In this document: piece after piece, positions 9,521 to 20,753 of the stretch
Position numbering within the stretch: the stretch's first letter is position 1
Layout: each line of letters starts with the position of its first letter
Assembly: GCF_016808095.1 (NCBI RefSeq)
Contig: NC_068975.1
Span: forward strand, 6,191,501 to 6,255,500
DNA length: 64,000 nt
Source of the DNA: Vigna angularis
Lineage: Eukaryota > Streptophyta > Magnoliopsida > Fabales > Fabaceae
Direction: 5' to 3'
The notes under the pieces: generated by a model
The model's database searches: none
Told to the model about the DNA's origin: nothing
Seen by the model: only the letters and a program-made list of their open reading frames with translations
Position numbers and translations under genes: made by a program

Positions 9521-10433
9521 CAAGGGGACATTCACTTATGGAGGGCTCAATTTCTTTTAAAAGAAACATATTTTATTCATTAATCAAAGAAGCACACACG
9601 GTGCATTTAATTTGGCTTTGAGAAAGTGGCATGGTCAAGCAAAGTAGGAGGAGGTCATTGGCTGGAGAGAAAGGCACGGTCACATCCAGCTGCAACATGC
9701 CTTCTTTCTTTATTAGTTTTGGACGGCTGGAACAAGTGGAAAAGAAGTGAATAATTATTTTTGCATTTTAAATGATGTGCACATACACGGAAGAGAGGAG
9801 AATAAATAGGGAGTTAAACAAGTGAAGGAGAGGAGGCCGTGTAGGGGTAGACAGTGAGGGAATAAGTCCAGAATTGGACAGTGGCAGCTGGGCAGTAGTA
9901 GAGGAGAGCACGACACTGGCACAATGGAAGGATACGGTTGAATGCTGTGGTGTACACACTAGGTTCCAATTTTATTTTCTTTGTTGTAATAATTTCATGC
10001 ACAATTTAAATTCAATGCAAAGTTTGGTTTCAATTTCTGTTTCTAAATTTCCAGATTTATTTTACTGTTTCTGTTTTGCTACTGTAATTTAATTCTGCTG
10101 CAATTTAATTTTTGTTGTTGTTTGTTTGCAATTTAATTTTTACTGTTTGTCTTTACTGATGCTTTTATTTATGCGTTTATTTTATTTTGATGTCTTTTGC
10201 CGTCAGATTTTTACCGTTTTGAAATTTACTTCAATGCTTTTAATTCAGTTTCATTTAATTTCCAGTTTTAATTTAATTTTCCGCAACCAAAAACAAAATC
10301 ACAAACACCCCCCTACATGTTGATCTAAGACTCGAACCACAATTTGGTCCTTGAGAGACGACCTAGGAGTCACTTCCTAGCACTGTACTGCATTCTTTTA
10401 TGCACATCAAATTTGATGGGCCGCGACAGCACC
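9521..10433 (+). repeat. probable 3' part of an older gypsy LTR (host of the Tat insertion)
   Basis: Non-coding and AT-rich. It has an aataaataggg TATA-like run near 9800, long T-rich stretches, and an end with a GAGAGACGACCTAGGAG motif then GCACATCA. LTRs of legume Athila/Ogre-type elements end in this way, with a 'gagacgac' motif before the border. Integrase sequence follows directly, so the inner 5' half of that element is deleted. I could not match this stretch to a partner LTR in the window. Confidence 0.45.
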
Positions 10434-10994
10434 ATCAAAGATGCACGGAGGATATATGAAAATTGTGAGCAATGTCAGAGGGCAGCCAGATCCATCATAA
10501 GGAGGGAAGAGATGCCTCAACAACCCATGCTATATTGTAAGGTATTTGATATTTGGGGTATTGACTTCATGGGTCATTTTCCTTCTTCTTCTGGGTTTTC
10601 CTATATTTTGCTTGTTGTAGACTATGTTTCCAAATGCGTGGAAGCCATATCTACAAGGACTAATGATGTTCGAGTTGTTATGAGTTTTGTCAGGTCTAAC
10701 ATTTTCGGTAGGTTTGGAATACCACGAGCCATTGTTAGTGATCAGGGGACCCACGTTTACAATAAGCTGTTAGAGAATATATTGAAAAAGTATGGGGTGA
10801 CGCATCGCATTGCTACACCATATCATTCCTAAACTAATGGACAAGCTGAGGTCTCTAATAGAGAGATCAAGAAGATATTGCAAAAGCTAGTGAAGCCAAA
10901 AAGGAAGGATTGGGCTAAAAGATTGGATGATGCACTTTGGGCACATCGGGACGACCTACAAAGCCCCAATAGGCATGTCACCTTTCAGGGTTGT
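10434..10994 (+). pseudogene. Athila-lineage integrase core, broken (first part)
   Basis: The translation has the second zinc pair (CEQCQRA), the first catalytic Asp in WGIDFMG, the second in VSDQGTH, and the [13 protein letters not shown] helix with the Glu. Lesions are a TAA at 10830-10832 within the conserved HPQTNGQAE motif and a one-base shift near 10948. Gag, protease and RT are missing upstream. At 10994 it is cut by an inserted Athila LTR, and it resumes at 14901. The residues between the two parts are lost. Confidence 0.85.
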
Positions 10995-12387
10995 TGATGA
11001 CAAATTTATGAACACAAAAAAACGGCGCCACAAACTTGTTTAACAATCGGCAAGTGTGACCGAATCGTTTCAAGTAATAAAACTCGGTAAGACCAAGTAT
11101 CGTTCTCCCAAAGGACTCATGGCCTAGTTTAGTTATGTGATTTGTTGATTATTTAAGACTTAAGAACAAATTGATTGTAGTTTAATATGCAAAAGACAGT
11201 AAATAAACATGTATGCATGAATTTGATCAATGGCGAAAACAGAATACCAACACTTCAATGAAATAGATGGATGAGTATGTTGTTGGAGTTATTAATTTCA
11301 TCTTATCCACTCTCATATACTTTAGGAATTCAACATTCTTTTCATCAATTGTTAATGTCACTCTCTAAATCACCTTGCAAGAAGGCCTATCCTTAATTAC
11401 GAGTTCATACAATTCCTAGCATTCCTAGTAATTAGTTTTGAAGTACAGGAGCTTAAAGGCAACCAATATGCTATTGGGAGATTTTCCCCATATCTAAATT
11501 TCCCCGTATGTTCCCATATCGACAAAATCAATAATCATGGCAATGAATGAGTTAAACAAAGCAAGCAATAAGCAAAGAGGAAAAACCCTAACTAATGATG
11601 AAAGAAAGCATAAGTCTTGAAAGTAAGATGTTAAAACAAATTCCATATATGAGAGTTTCACATGACTACATTGATTCCCCAACAACAATACAAGGTTTAG
11701 TTCACCATCTTCATGGTGAAACTAGATGAATAATAATGGAAGAATGAAAGATAAAACCCTAGAAAGGTGAAGAGGTAGCCTAAGCATCCAAGATCTTCCT
11801 TCAAAGGGGTGGAAAAGAGAGTATTTGCTTCGTCTCTGCCAAAGATACAAACCCTAGGATGTGCAAGTCCTTAAATAGGGCACAAAAATAACATAAGACA
11901 AGTCCAAGCCCATAAAAATAAAAGAAAACCAGTCCAAGCCCACTTAGAATGGCGCTCAGCGATATTTTATCGCTGAGCGGTAATACCGCATGATCCATTT
12001 TGCCCAGCTGCTGTTTTTGCCCCTCAGCGGTGATTTTGGCACCTGAAAAGTGCCGCTCAGCGGTATTTTACCGCTCAGCGCCACTCGGTCACACTTTTTC
12101 TGCGTTTTGGTTGATTTTTCAGCATTCTGGTTGACTTTTCTGGTTGACTGGTTGACTTTTCTAGTTAACTGGTTGACTTTTTTGGTTGACTTTTCTAGTT
12201 TCTGGTTGACTTTTCTGCACTCCAATCATTCGGTACTTCAATTCTTCTTCCAAATCATTCAATTAGCCTACAAAATCAAGGGAATCTTGTACAAAACCAT
12301 TAAATTCACTTTCAACTCTCTAAGTCTTAAAGGTTGCTTTCAATATCAATTTTAAGCATAAAAATAACGGTTTTTCAACCGTTATCA
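10995..12387 (-). repeat. 3' LTR of the truncated Athila derivative (1393 bp)
   Basis: The plus-strand borders are TGATGACAAATTT and CAACCGTTATCA, the same as the other Athila LTRs in the window. It contains GGTTGACT repeats (12110-12225) and several CCGCTCAGCGG motifs (11950-12090). A PBS-like GGCGCC sits unusually inside the LTR at about 11023. Confidence 0.9.
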
Positions 12388-14476
12388 CAACCCCAAACTT
12401 AAAACTTTGCTTGTCCTCAAGCAAACAAGATGTAACTCAATCTTCTACCAATCAATACAATGGTTCGCTTCATTCAAAAATCCTATTTTCAAGATAAGTA
12501 AAACTTCAATTAAACTTATGACAAAGATTTCAATTAAGACATGCACATGCTTTGGTGGTCACAAAGTCACTTAATATCCAACAAATGCTATTTTTCATGA
12601 ATGATCAATCAACTAAGCATGGATGTTCATGTGCTCATGGAATATTTCCTCACTAGGTAAAGTGTTTCACTCAAACACAAGTGTATAAGAGGTAATCACT
12701 CATTCACTCCACTATCACAATGTCACATGAATCAACTTTGCCTTTTATTTAACCACAATCAAAAACATTCACAAGCATGCATCATCACAAGGACTTTTCA
12801 ATGGCTTATAACGTGGCTGGGCTAACAAGAAAATTGGTTTTTCTAGATCACAAAACCCTTGAGTTAAGAGAATCATATCAACACAATCATTTTTATTTAT
12901 TCCCAACTTTCTTTTGCATTGAGCTTTACTTTTTCTTTTCTTTTCTTTCTCTTTTCACATTCTTATTTCTTAGCTCTTAGCTCAATGCTTTCCTTTTTCT
13001 TTTTCATAATTTCCCAACAACCCCAAACTTGAACATTTATCAATACCACAAAATATTTTCTACTTAACTCAAGGTAAAGCTTTTCAACAAGGATTTTCAA
13101 ATCATGTTCAAGGCTAAGGGTTCAAAGGATAGAACACAAAGTGCTCTTTTTTAGTGGGCTAACTTCATGAATTTGGCCAATAAAAAGGGTTACCAACAAA
13201 TGGCCTTGATCATATGATGCAAAACAAGCAATTGATTATATCATAGAAAACATGGGCAAAATTATTCATGCTTTCAAAGTAATAGCATTCAATCATAACA
13301 ACTCTGGAGCTCAAAACCTCACATATAAGCTCATTCACATTTGACATACACATCCTGCTTAATCTCACAATCACAATCACAACATCATGCATTTGTTCAC
13401 AGAGCTTGTGGATCACCTGTATAAGCATTTAATGTGCACATCTCAACATCAATCAATCTCAAAGCATCATCAAGCATTACTTATCAAACCATCACAATCA
13501 TAAGCAAACCATCATAACAGACAAAGTTTCCAATTGAGTACATCAACCCTAATCTAAAACAAAAGTAAATAAGTTCAGAACACTAAACCAAACAAAAGCA
13601 TAAGTCCTGCTCTAGTTATTATAACATCCATCAGTGAATGCTATCTCAATTTCCTCATCAATCTGAGCTATCATTTGTATTCTTGGATCTTATAGTCTTG
13701 ATTCTTTTTGCCCGATGAGGAGGCCATCCCTGCATCAAACATAATTCAAAAAACCAAAAGATACATTGTTAAGCATTAGTAAACCACAATGAAGAAATCA
13801 GCCCCTTCAATGATGCTCTCTCCCAACCCCAAACTTAGATGGAAAACTAGTGAGAAAGTGAATGAAAGGGAGATTTTCTCAAGAGGGAAGAGGGAAAAGA
13901 TGTGGAGAACCTTTGAAAAGGTATGTAAGAGTGTGTGTGCAAAGAAGATTCTGAAAAGAAAAACTAAAACACAGCTTGAGGTATAAAAATACCCTAATGG
14001 GCTTGGGTTCCGCTAAGGGGCAACCTAAGCTCAGTCTGTGATACTACCGCTCAGCGGTAGTTTGCCGCTCAGCGGCACTTTCAGGAAGTTTTCTTCTTCT
14101 TTCTAGCTTAACCTAGGAGCCTCCTACTCATGCCCCTCACTGGTTCCCTGCAATTAAATTCTCAGATCACTCATGCAATTTCCTATCATGCAACTAAAGC
14201 AGAACAAACAAAAATATAATCAATCAACTGGGTTGCCTCCCAGGTAGTGCTTGTTTAATGTCACGAGCCTGACCCAAAATCCTCCAGCACCCATCAGTAG
14301 GTGCAAAACTTTCTTACCAATACCCATCAGTAGGTGTAACAAACATAGTATCCTTCAGTAGATACTTAACCACCTAGCATCCTTCAGTAGATGCTATATC
14401 CAACAAAATATTTATAACAAAAACAAAAATACCCAACAGTTCAAAAGTACATCACCAAACCAAAAATTAAAAGTTC
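12388..14476 (-). other. inner 3' region of the truncated Athila derivative, non-coding
   Basis: It starts (plus strand) CAACCCCAAACTTAAAA, which on the minus strand is the purine-rich tract before the 3' LTR. It aligns throughout with 37967-40086 of the complete copy. The remains of an env-like start are near 13720 (minus, MASSSG-like). No usable frame is present. Confidence 0.7.
14285..14395 (-). repeat. hairpin array, four 20 nt units
   Basis: Units at 14285-14304, 14319-14338, 14347-14366 and 14376-14395 share the 8-base loop (plus strand) CATCAGTA or CTTCAGTA. Flanking 6-base arms differ between units but mostly still pair, for example AGTATC with GATACT and AGCATC with GATGCT. The complete copy has six units (39871-40042). 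Confidence 0.75.
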
Positions 14477-14881
14477 TTAAATCACTGGGTTGCCTCCCAG
14501 CAAGCGCTCTTTTAACGTCACTAGCTTAACCCAATAAAGCTCATGTTCCATCTTCTTTTTCTTCTTTCTGCTGAACTTCTTCAGAAATTTGATCAAACCA
14601 GGAACCTGTTGCAATGTCTTAATCATAGGAACTTTAATCTCCAATTTCTTGAAGATTTCCATAAAGCACTTAAATTTCTTTTCCTTCCTATGATTCTTCT
14701 TTAGATGAGGATGGGGTTTTTCATATGATTCCTTCTTCTTTCCTCTCATCTTCTTTTTCTTACTTTTCCTCTCCCCAAATTTTCTCTTTTTCTTTTCTTT
14801 TATTTTTTTCTTCCCTTCTCTTTTCCTCCTCAACTTCTTTATTTTCACACAAATTTTCTTTCTCTCTTCTCTCTCAACCAC
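14477..14881 (-). pseudogene. Lys/Glu-rich gag-derived frame of the truncated Athila derivative
   Basis: 134 residues, very basic at the start (KKKRKFGER), with the conserved Athila stretch MEIFKKLEIKVPMI. It is 90% or more alike to the end of the frame at 40087-40797. Its C-terminal GGNP comes from the conserved motif downstream of coding sequence and is not protein. It is cut at the N-terminal side by the truncation at 14890. Confidence 0.7.
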
Positions 14882-14900
14882 TTCTTTTTCTTACTTTTCC

Positions 14901-15325
14901 TATTAGGCTGTGAAAGCTTGTAACTTGGACATGGAAGGAGCAAGGAAAGAGAGAAAGGTTCAACTTCAAGAATTAGAGGAGATCAGGCTCACAACCTATG
15001 AAAACTCCAGGTTTACAAAGAGAAAAGCAAGAAATTCCATGATCAAAAGCTTGTGATCAAAAAGGATTTCAACATAAGTCAAAAGGTGTTATTGTACAAG
15101 TCCAGGGTAGGGCTTATGAGTGGTAAATTACGCTCCAAATGGGAAGGTCCATTCCTTGTAACACAAGTGTTTCCCTATGGAGTAGTGGAGATCAAGGAAG
15201 AATCTTCTGATAGAATCTTCAAGGTTAATGGCCATCGTCTGCAGATATTTAATGAAAATCAAGACATGCTGAACAAGACGATGGATGGAGTGAATTTGAC
15301 CACTCCAACATTCCTTCCACCATGA
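14901..15325 (+). pseudogene. Athila-lineage integrase C-terminal region, broken (second part)
   Basis: Translation resumes with AVKACNLDMEGARKERK and continues to KLRSKWEGPFLVTQVF and FKVNGHRLQIF, the typical end of Athila integrase. There is a TAG where the family has Trp (14904-14906) and a frame change near 15015. It belongs to the same element as 10434-10994. Its stop is at 15325. Confidence 0.85.
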
Positions 15326-16543
15326 AGGAGGTATGTACCCTCATACTTTTTCTTTGCATTGTACATATAAGGTATACATTGAGGATAATGCATAGTTTAA
15401 GTATGGGGTGTTGGGGAAACAATTAATTTTGTTCCCTATTTTGTTTTTGTTAATAAATATTTGCATTAGATTTGAGAGTTTGAATCAGTAATTGGAATGA
15501 TCATGAATTCAAGAGAAAAAAAATGAGTTATGTTGATATGAGTGGATTGCTTCTACATTTGCTGATTAAGTTGACTTGAGAATTATTTAATTAAATCTGT
15601 TGTGAAAGAAATTTGAACCATGTGAATTTTGAGCCTAATGATAAGGATGGACAACCATGTGCCATACCTATTTTTCTTGTGTGATTTGCCCATGTTTTGT
15701 TGATAATAGTTAGCTTGATTCCATATTGTGCAACTGAGGTAAATATGCATGACTTGATATGATTGACGCATTTCTTGTTTTAGCTACTTGGCCAAATAAA
15801 TTTGTCCTAACATTAATCCATTGGAACCCTCCTTTGAGCCTTAAGCCTAATTTTCTTGTTTCCAGTCATTGTCAAATGAGAAAAGAAGAAAAATCATATG
15901 TTCCTTACCTTAGAAAAGAAGAAGGAGTAATGAATTCTATTAGAAGTAAGTGATGAAAAGGGCAAAAAAGGGCAAAAAGGAAGATGAAAAGTTGAAGATT
16001 TAAAAAAAAAGAGAGAAAAAAAAAGAAAAGAAAAATAAATCTTCCTCAAAAGAATCAAGAAATAAAGTTGATTTTGAAATCAAGTATCATTACTCTTTCT
16101 ATATCAATTTCAAAAATTCCCTACCTTTTTCTTGGCCTTAATAAAACCTTAGAAAGCCCTCATGATCAATAATTGCATGTTTTCTAAAGTGTGTGAATGT
16201 TAGAGTCTTGCTAAATATTAATGTTGTCTACTTACATGGGTATTTTGAGTGTAAACACAAGCCAAAAACACTTGAGAGAGTTGGGAAGCAATAGATACAT
16301 TTTGACTTGAGTGTTATCTTTCATATTTGATTTTCTTGGGAATTCAAAATGGACAACTCATGTGTGAAGAATAAAGTGATTTCATTTGCATGTCCATAAT
16401 AAAGTAATGTTTAGATGCTTGATCTATGTCTGGTGCTATTTATTCTTTTGATTCAAATGCAAATATGAAATAAAATGACTCAGAACAAAGTCTTGGAATT
16501 AATTAATTTTGCCCAGGAGTGCAAAAGGATAAGTGTGGGGGTG
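15326..16543 (+). other. 3' untranslated region and purine tract of the decayed Athila-like element
   Basis: Non-coding, with a purine run at about 16000-16045 and a guanine-rich tract (AAGTGTGGGGGTG) at 16531-16543 directly before an LTR start TGATGAGTGC. A similar motif near 15400 (AGTATGGGGTG) may be an extra purine tract. No genes were seen. Confidence 0.55.
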
Positions 16544-17837
16544 TGATGAGTGCATATTTATGCCCACATTTATGCTTTAAAATTCAAATTTTTGATGGAA
16601 TTCATGTGGTTAAATGATTGATTTAAAGTGAATTTGTGATGATTGGAATTGTTTGGTTTGAGAATTAAAGAGACGTAAAAAGCGAGTTATAGCACATAAA
16701 TTATTCTTGGATATTCTAATATTTATTTGTGCAGATGAAATTATAGCTTTGTTGGTCTAAATTGCAAATTAAGGCCCAAAATCAGGTTTTATTGGGAAAT
16801 TATGTACAAATAGGCCAAACAAACAACTTTTACCCTTACACATGCCAATTTCCCTACATACACCCCTCTTCTCTTAACCAGGCCCAATACTAAGCCAAAC
16901 CCTATTCTGAATACAGCTCCTAAATTTCCCTACCCATACCCCTCTACCACTAACAAGTCAGACTTCACCAAATCATGCCACGTGTCCAAATCCTCCATAC
17001 ATAGATTTAGACAACCAAATGCTGCCACATCACCCCTTCTACCACATCATCATCATCTTTCACCCATTGAAAACCTAGTCTCCTTACCATCTTCTCCATA
17101 GCGCCGCCGGCAACATCACCACCCTTCACAACCCCGAACCACCGTCAACCTTCAAACAGCGCCACCAGCCTCCATCAAAACCGCGAGAACCAGCCACCTA
17201 GAATCACGATCCTCATGGCGTCTCTCTTCGCAAGTTCGGCAATCTCGAACCACCATCATCTTCGCCACAACACCACCACGAACAACATCGCGCCACCGCA
17301 CCGACAGCCGTAAGTCATCATCATTGTGCCACCATTCATTTTCCCAATCATCATCTCAGACCTGCAAATTCAAACAACATCGCGCCACCGCACCGCCAGC
17401 CGTAAGTCATCATCACTGTGCCACCATTCATTTTCCCAATCATCATCTCAAACCTGCAAATCCAAACACCCAGAAAACCCAATCCGATCTGAAAAATCCT
17501 TCGAACCCTAAACGCCCAAATTGAACTCCAAGCCAGAATCCCAATTCATTTCGCCACAATCTCCTTCACGCGAGCCCTTGCGTGACCGCGACTCCCTCTT
17601 CCGCATAGCCACCATGAGAAGCCACTTGCAATTTGAAACAGAAAAAGGCAAAAACGAAACCCAATCGTGCCACTGTTCATCTCCTCCATCTTCATTATCG
17701 CACGAGAATCTCCTACAAAAACCAGAAACGCAACTCACAGAAATCACCAAACCTTCAAGCCGTCGCAAGTTCAATGTGCGAGCTTCTTCCTTCAGTCATC
17801 ACCACCACGAGCTTCTTCTCCACAGCAGCGGAAGTAG
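16544..17837 (+). repeat. probable 3' LTR start, then CA-rich non-coding sequence up to the CACTA insertion
   Basis: The sequence begins TGATGAGTGCATATT after a purine tract, as plant gypsy LTRs do. From about 17040 it becomes rich in CCACCA and CATCAC, which gives long but meaningless frames. It is interrupted at 17838 by a CACTA element (TAG duplication). How far the LTR itself extends is not clear. Confidence 0.5.
17281..17464. repeat. tandem duplication, 92 bp unit
   Basis: AACAACATCGCGCC recurs at 17281 and 17373, and the copies match along about 92 bp with few changes. Both contain ccgtaagtcatcatc, a splice-donor-like string. No protein is recognised. Confidence 0.8.
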
Positions 17838-17851
17838 CTACTACAAAAAAG

Positions 17852-18223
17852 TAGGGCTTTACCGAAGGCCAGAAGCCCTCGGAAAATGCCAAAAGCCGTC
17901 GATAATGGGTGTTTACCGAAGGCCTATTGACGGCCAAAAATCCTTCGGTAAAACCTTTGTCGCTAACCATTACCGAGGGCTTTCGCCCTTCGGTAATTAC
18001 CGAGGGCCAGAAGCCTTCGGTAATTACCGAAGGGCAAAAGCCCTCGGTAATTACCGAAGGGCGAAAGCCTTCGGTAATTACCGAAGGGCGAAAGCCCTCG
18101 GTAATTTCCGAAGGGCAAAAGCCCTCGGTAATGAGCATACGAGGGTATTTACCGAAGGGCGGAAGCCTTCGGTAATGGCCATACGAGGGCATTTACCGAA
18201 GGGCAAAAGCCTTCGGTAAAATG
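17852..18223. repeat. subterminal palindromic repeats of CACTA A, 27 bp period
   Basis: Units of the form TTACCGAAGGGC, AAAA, GCCCTCGGTAA are self-complementary. Several are head to tail with 27 bp spacing (18001, 18028, 18055, 18082, 18109). Further units lie nearer the end and around 18150-18220. Subterminal repeats are the usual binding sites for the CACTA TNPA-type protein. Confidence 0.9.
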
Positions 18224-18563
18224 CAGGGCAGGTTTCAGCAAAATGGTTTTTCTTGTGCAACCCAAACCTGTATAACAAATTTCAATTACAAACAGACCTG
18301 CGTAACAGTTTTCAAACACATACAAACATGCATAATGTGCATCTCAAAGATCCAATCGATGATAAATATCCAATGCACATCAAATAATCCACAGGACATC
18401 CATTAATGTATAAATAATGTATTTATAGTTCAAACATAAAACAATGTAACACAAGGATGTTGTAACATCCAAAGTCTGTAAGTACATCTAACATTGAAAT
18501 GATATCAACTGAAAATGTTCTAATATCCAAATGTTTGTCTAACAAGTAATAAGAAAATGAAAC
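18224..18563. other. AT-rich 3' flank of the TNPA-like gene
   Basis: About 340 bp of AT-rich sequence between the subterminal repeats and the stop of the TNPA-like gene (minus). It probably includes that gene's 3' untranslated region. No other feature was seen. Confidence 0.5.
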
Positions 18564-20410
18564 CTAATAATGTACATAACTATCATCAGAATGATTTTCA
18601 TCATCCTGCTCCTTTATTGATGGCTGGACTGGTGTGGGTTGGACTGATGAGGGTTGGACTGAAGTGGGCAGCTGAGTGGCAGCAGGTGATGAGGAGGCTC
18701 GTGGCTGGGTCGGAGGGATATTTTGTACTTCCTGTGAGGTTTCAGGCAAGACTCTCATGACCAGGGCCTTGAAGTTCGTAAACTCTGTTCTGAGATCAGT
18801 GATCTCCTGGTCACGTTGATGGAGTTCCTGCCTTAGGCGAAGAACCTCGTCAGGAGTACTGGTGGAAGAAGAAGGCTGGTGCTTCAGAGTACCTCCTCTG
18901 GATGCTGTATAGTTTGCAGCAAGCTGTCCCGCACCATACACTCGTCCCTTTTTCTTCCCACCAACGATGTCGATCCAGCATTGTGTCCTACGGATGTCAT
19001 CATCTGCATTACTGGCATCCTCCGGTGTAGGAGCTGACTCATGTTCAGATCTAACCTGTGAAAGTCTCGTAGAAAAGTCTTCCTGTTGAAACATTAAAAG
19101 CAATGTCAGAGAACGATAGTATAACAGAAATAAAAAATTAGTAATAGTGTTATTTGCTTACATGAGTCTTCCGAGATCTTTCATCAACAAATTGATTAGT
19201 TCCCTTCCGAACATGAGTCTGTGCAAAGACCTCATCAACATGGACCGCCCGTGCTAGAGCTTGTGCCTGTAACATAATTAAGAATTACAAGCGTACATAT
19301 GAAATACAATATACATAACTTATGTATGAAAGAAAAAGTTATGCAATGAGATTATACCATACGAATGACATGCTCATGAATGGTGATCGACCCACCAGTA
19401 TGCAGGGTGCCACCCCTTTCAGACGCTCTGTTCCGCTGGGCTTTGGCACACTTATTGCGGAACTCTACTGTATTCCAATGGGCCAGTAAAGAGTTCCAAA
19501 TGTGCTCACCCAGCCAGTTAGGGCGCTGTCCTGCATTTCGGGCATCCCTAAACATCTCTGACAGCCGATGAGATGCTTTCATGTGGAAATTTCTGTGTAT
19601 CTGAGTTTCATGTTCAGGTTTCCACTGCACCTTCATCTGTAACATTAAAGAGAACAAACATTGATTACAAAACATACTAAAATAAGACGGACATTAGTGT
19701 AATCGATTGCTCACCTGAAAGCGCTGCCAGAATGGCTTTCTGTCGTCATGAGGTATTGCTCCCCAAGTAGGCCATGGACTTAAAAACTGTTGCTTAATTG
19801 AACGTGTGATGGCCTGGGAAGCAACCCTAGATGGAATAAACCTGCATAACCAAAGTCATTTCAATTACAATATGGTTTAAACATCAATCAATATCAACAA
19901 ATTATAAACTTACCCTTTACCATAGGGCTCAATCCATGGTCGATCACCGAGGGACGGGTCAAGACCATCACCATCACCACTTGAATCTGGATCAGCAGGT
20001 GGTGTGGCAGTCTCAAAAGGCGATACAGAAGAGGAAGAAGGTATAGAAGTCGGGTCAGGGAGAGGAGTGGGGGTAATAACAATAGGGGGAGGAGTGGGGG
20101 TGGCAATAAGAGGAGGAGGAATAGGGTGTGCTGTAGGGGTAGTAGAAGTGTGTGCTGCAGGAGGAGGAGAAGGGTCTACCGCAGGGGTAGTAGAAGGCTG
20201 TGCTGCAAGAGGAGGAGAAGGGTCTGCTGCAGGTGTAGGAGGCTGTATAATAGGGGTAGGAGGAGGCCCCACAGATGATGTACTACCTGCAGCAATGGTA
20301 GGTAGTCTAGCAGGCACCCTCAGTACATACTTTGGTGTCTGCCGTTGCCTCTTCGTAGGCCTTGCTACCCCTTTTCCTTTATCAGGACGCTCTGAACCTT
20401 GTCCTGTCAT
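18564..20410 (-). CDS. TNPA-like CACTA protein (Transposase_24, Ptta/En/Spm type), five exons
   Basis: Proposed CDS is complement(join(18564..19082,19162..19266,19358..19636,19715..19841,19914..20410)), 508 residues. All four introns have GT-AG ends (donors GTAAGT, GTGAGC, GTATAA, GTAAGC; acceptors end CAG). Exon lengths of 497, 127, 279, 105 and 519 keep one frame throughout. Residues 1-165 are Pro/Thr-rich. The Transposase_24 core follows, including the stretch around WPTWGAIPHDDRKPFWQRF and FHMKASHRLSEMFRDAR. The C-terminal part has a coiled coil (EVLRLRQELHQRDQEI). In En/Spm the matching protein binds subterminal repeats. No lesion was found, unlike its partner TNP2. Confidence 0.85.
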
Positions 20411-20572
20411 TACTGCATTCAAATGGTTACAAATAAAGCGAAAAAATATAAATAAATAAAGAAGGATCTATTATTTTCAAAGTCAATGTACAAGTAATTG
20501 CATACAACTTAAAGATGGTATTTTAGATAATGGTAATGAAATGATAGTCCAATTTGCTACAATAGATGTTCA

Positions 20573-20753
20573 ACATTCAATCATCGTCATCATGATCATC
20601 ATCTTCATCTTCATCTTCATCATCGTCTTCTTCTTCTTGTTCTTCTTCTTCATCGTCATCATCATCATCTTCTTCTTCTTGTTCTTCTTCATCTTCTTCT
20701 TCTTCTTCTTCTTCTTCTTCCTCTTGTTCTTCATCACCTTGTATTGTTGCTTC
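20573..20753. repeat. GAA/GAT triplet repeat coding an acidic tail
   Basis: On the minus strand this is almost pure GAA, GAT, GAG and CAA triplets. It lies in frame with TNP2 behind a TAA at 20754-20756. The plus-strand frame here (Phe/Ile/Leu-rich) is an artefact. Confidence 0.85.

Larger units (their letters stand above)
10995..14890 (-). mobile_element. truncated non-autonomous Athila derivative
   Basis: On the minus strand this has a 3' LTR (10995-12387) and an inner region that matches the complete copy at 36721-42731 as far as that copy's position ~40525. There it breaks off, and integrase sequence of the surrounding element resumes at 14901. The 5' LTR, primer site and gag start are missing. 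The deletion also took about 20 codons of the host integrase. Confidence 0.85.

Noticed and set aside
12781..13020. Hydrophobic plus frame in the Athila inner region
   Set aside because: Lies in T-rich non-coding sequence that also occurs, with a different frame, in the complete copy near 38400-38600.
14725..14913. Plus-strand Ser/Phe-rich frame
   Set aside because: It is the mirror of the Lys/Glu-rich minus frame of the Athila derivative (GAA/AAG runs give TTC/CTT on the other strand).
17521..18219. 232-codon plus frame and a 145-codon minus frame
   Set aside because: They run through CA-rich non-coding sequence and the palindromic CACTA subterminal repeats; the repetitive residues only reflect the 27 bp unit.
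17852..18223. CRISPR-like regular array
   Set aside because: Units are self-complementary, contiguous, without unique spacers, and in a plant transposon end.
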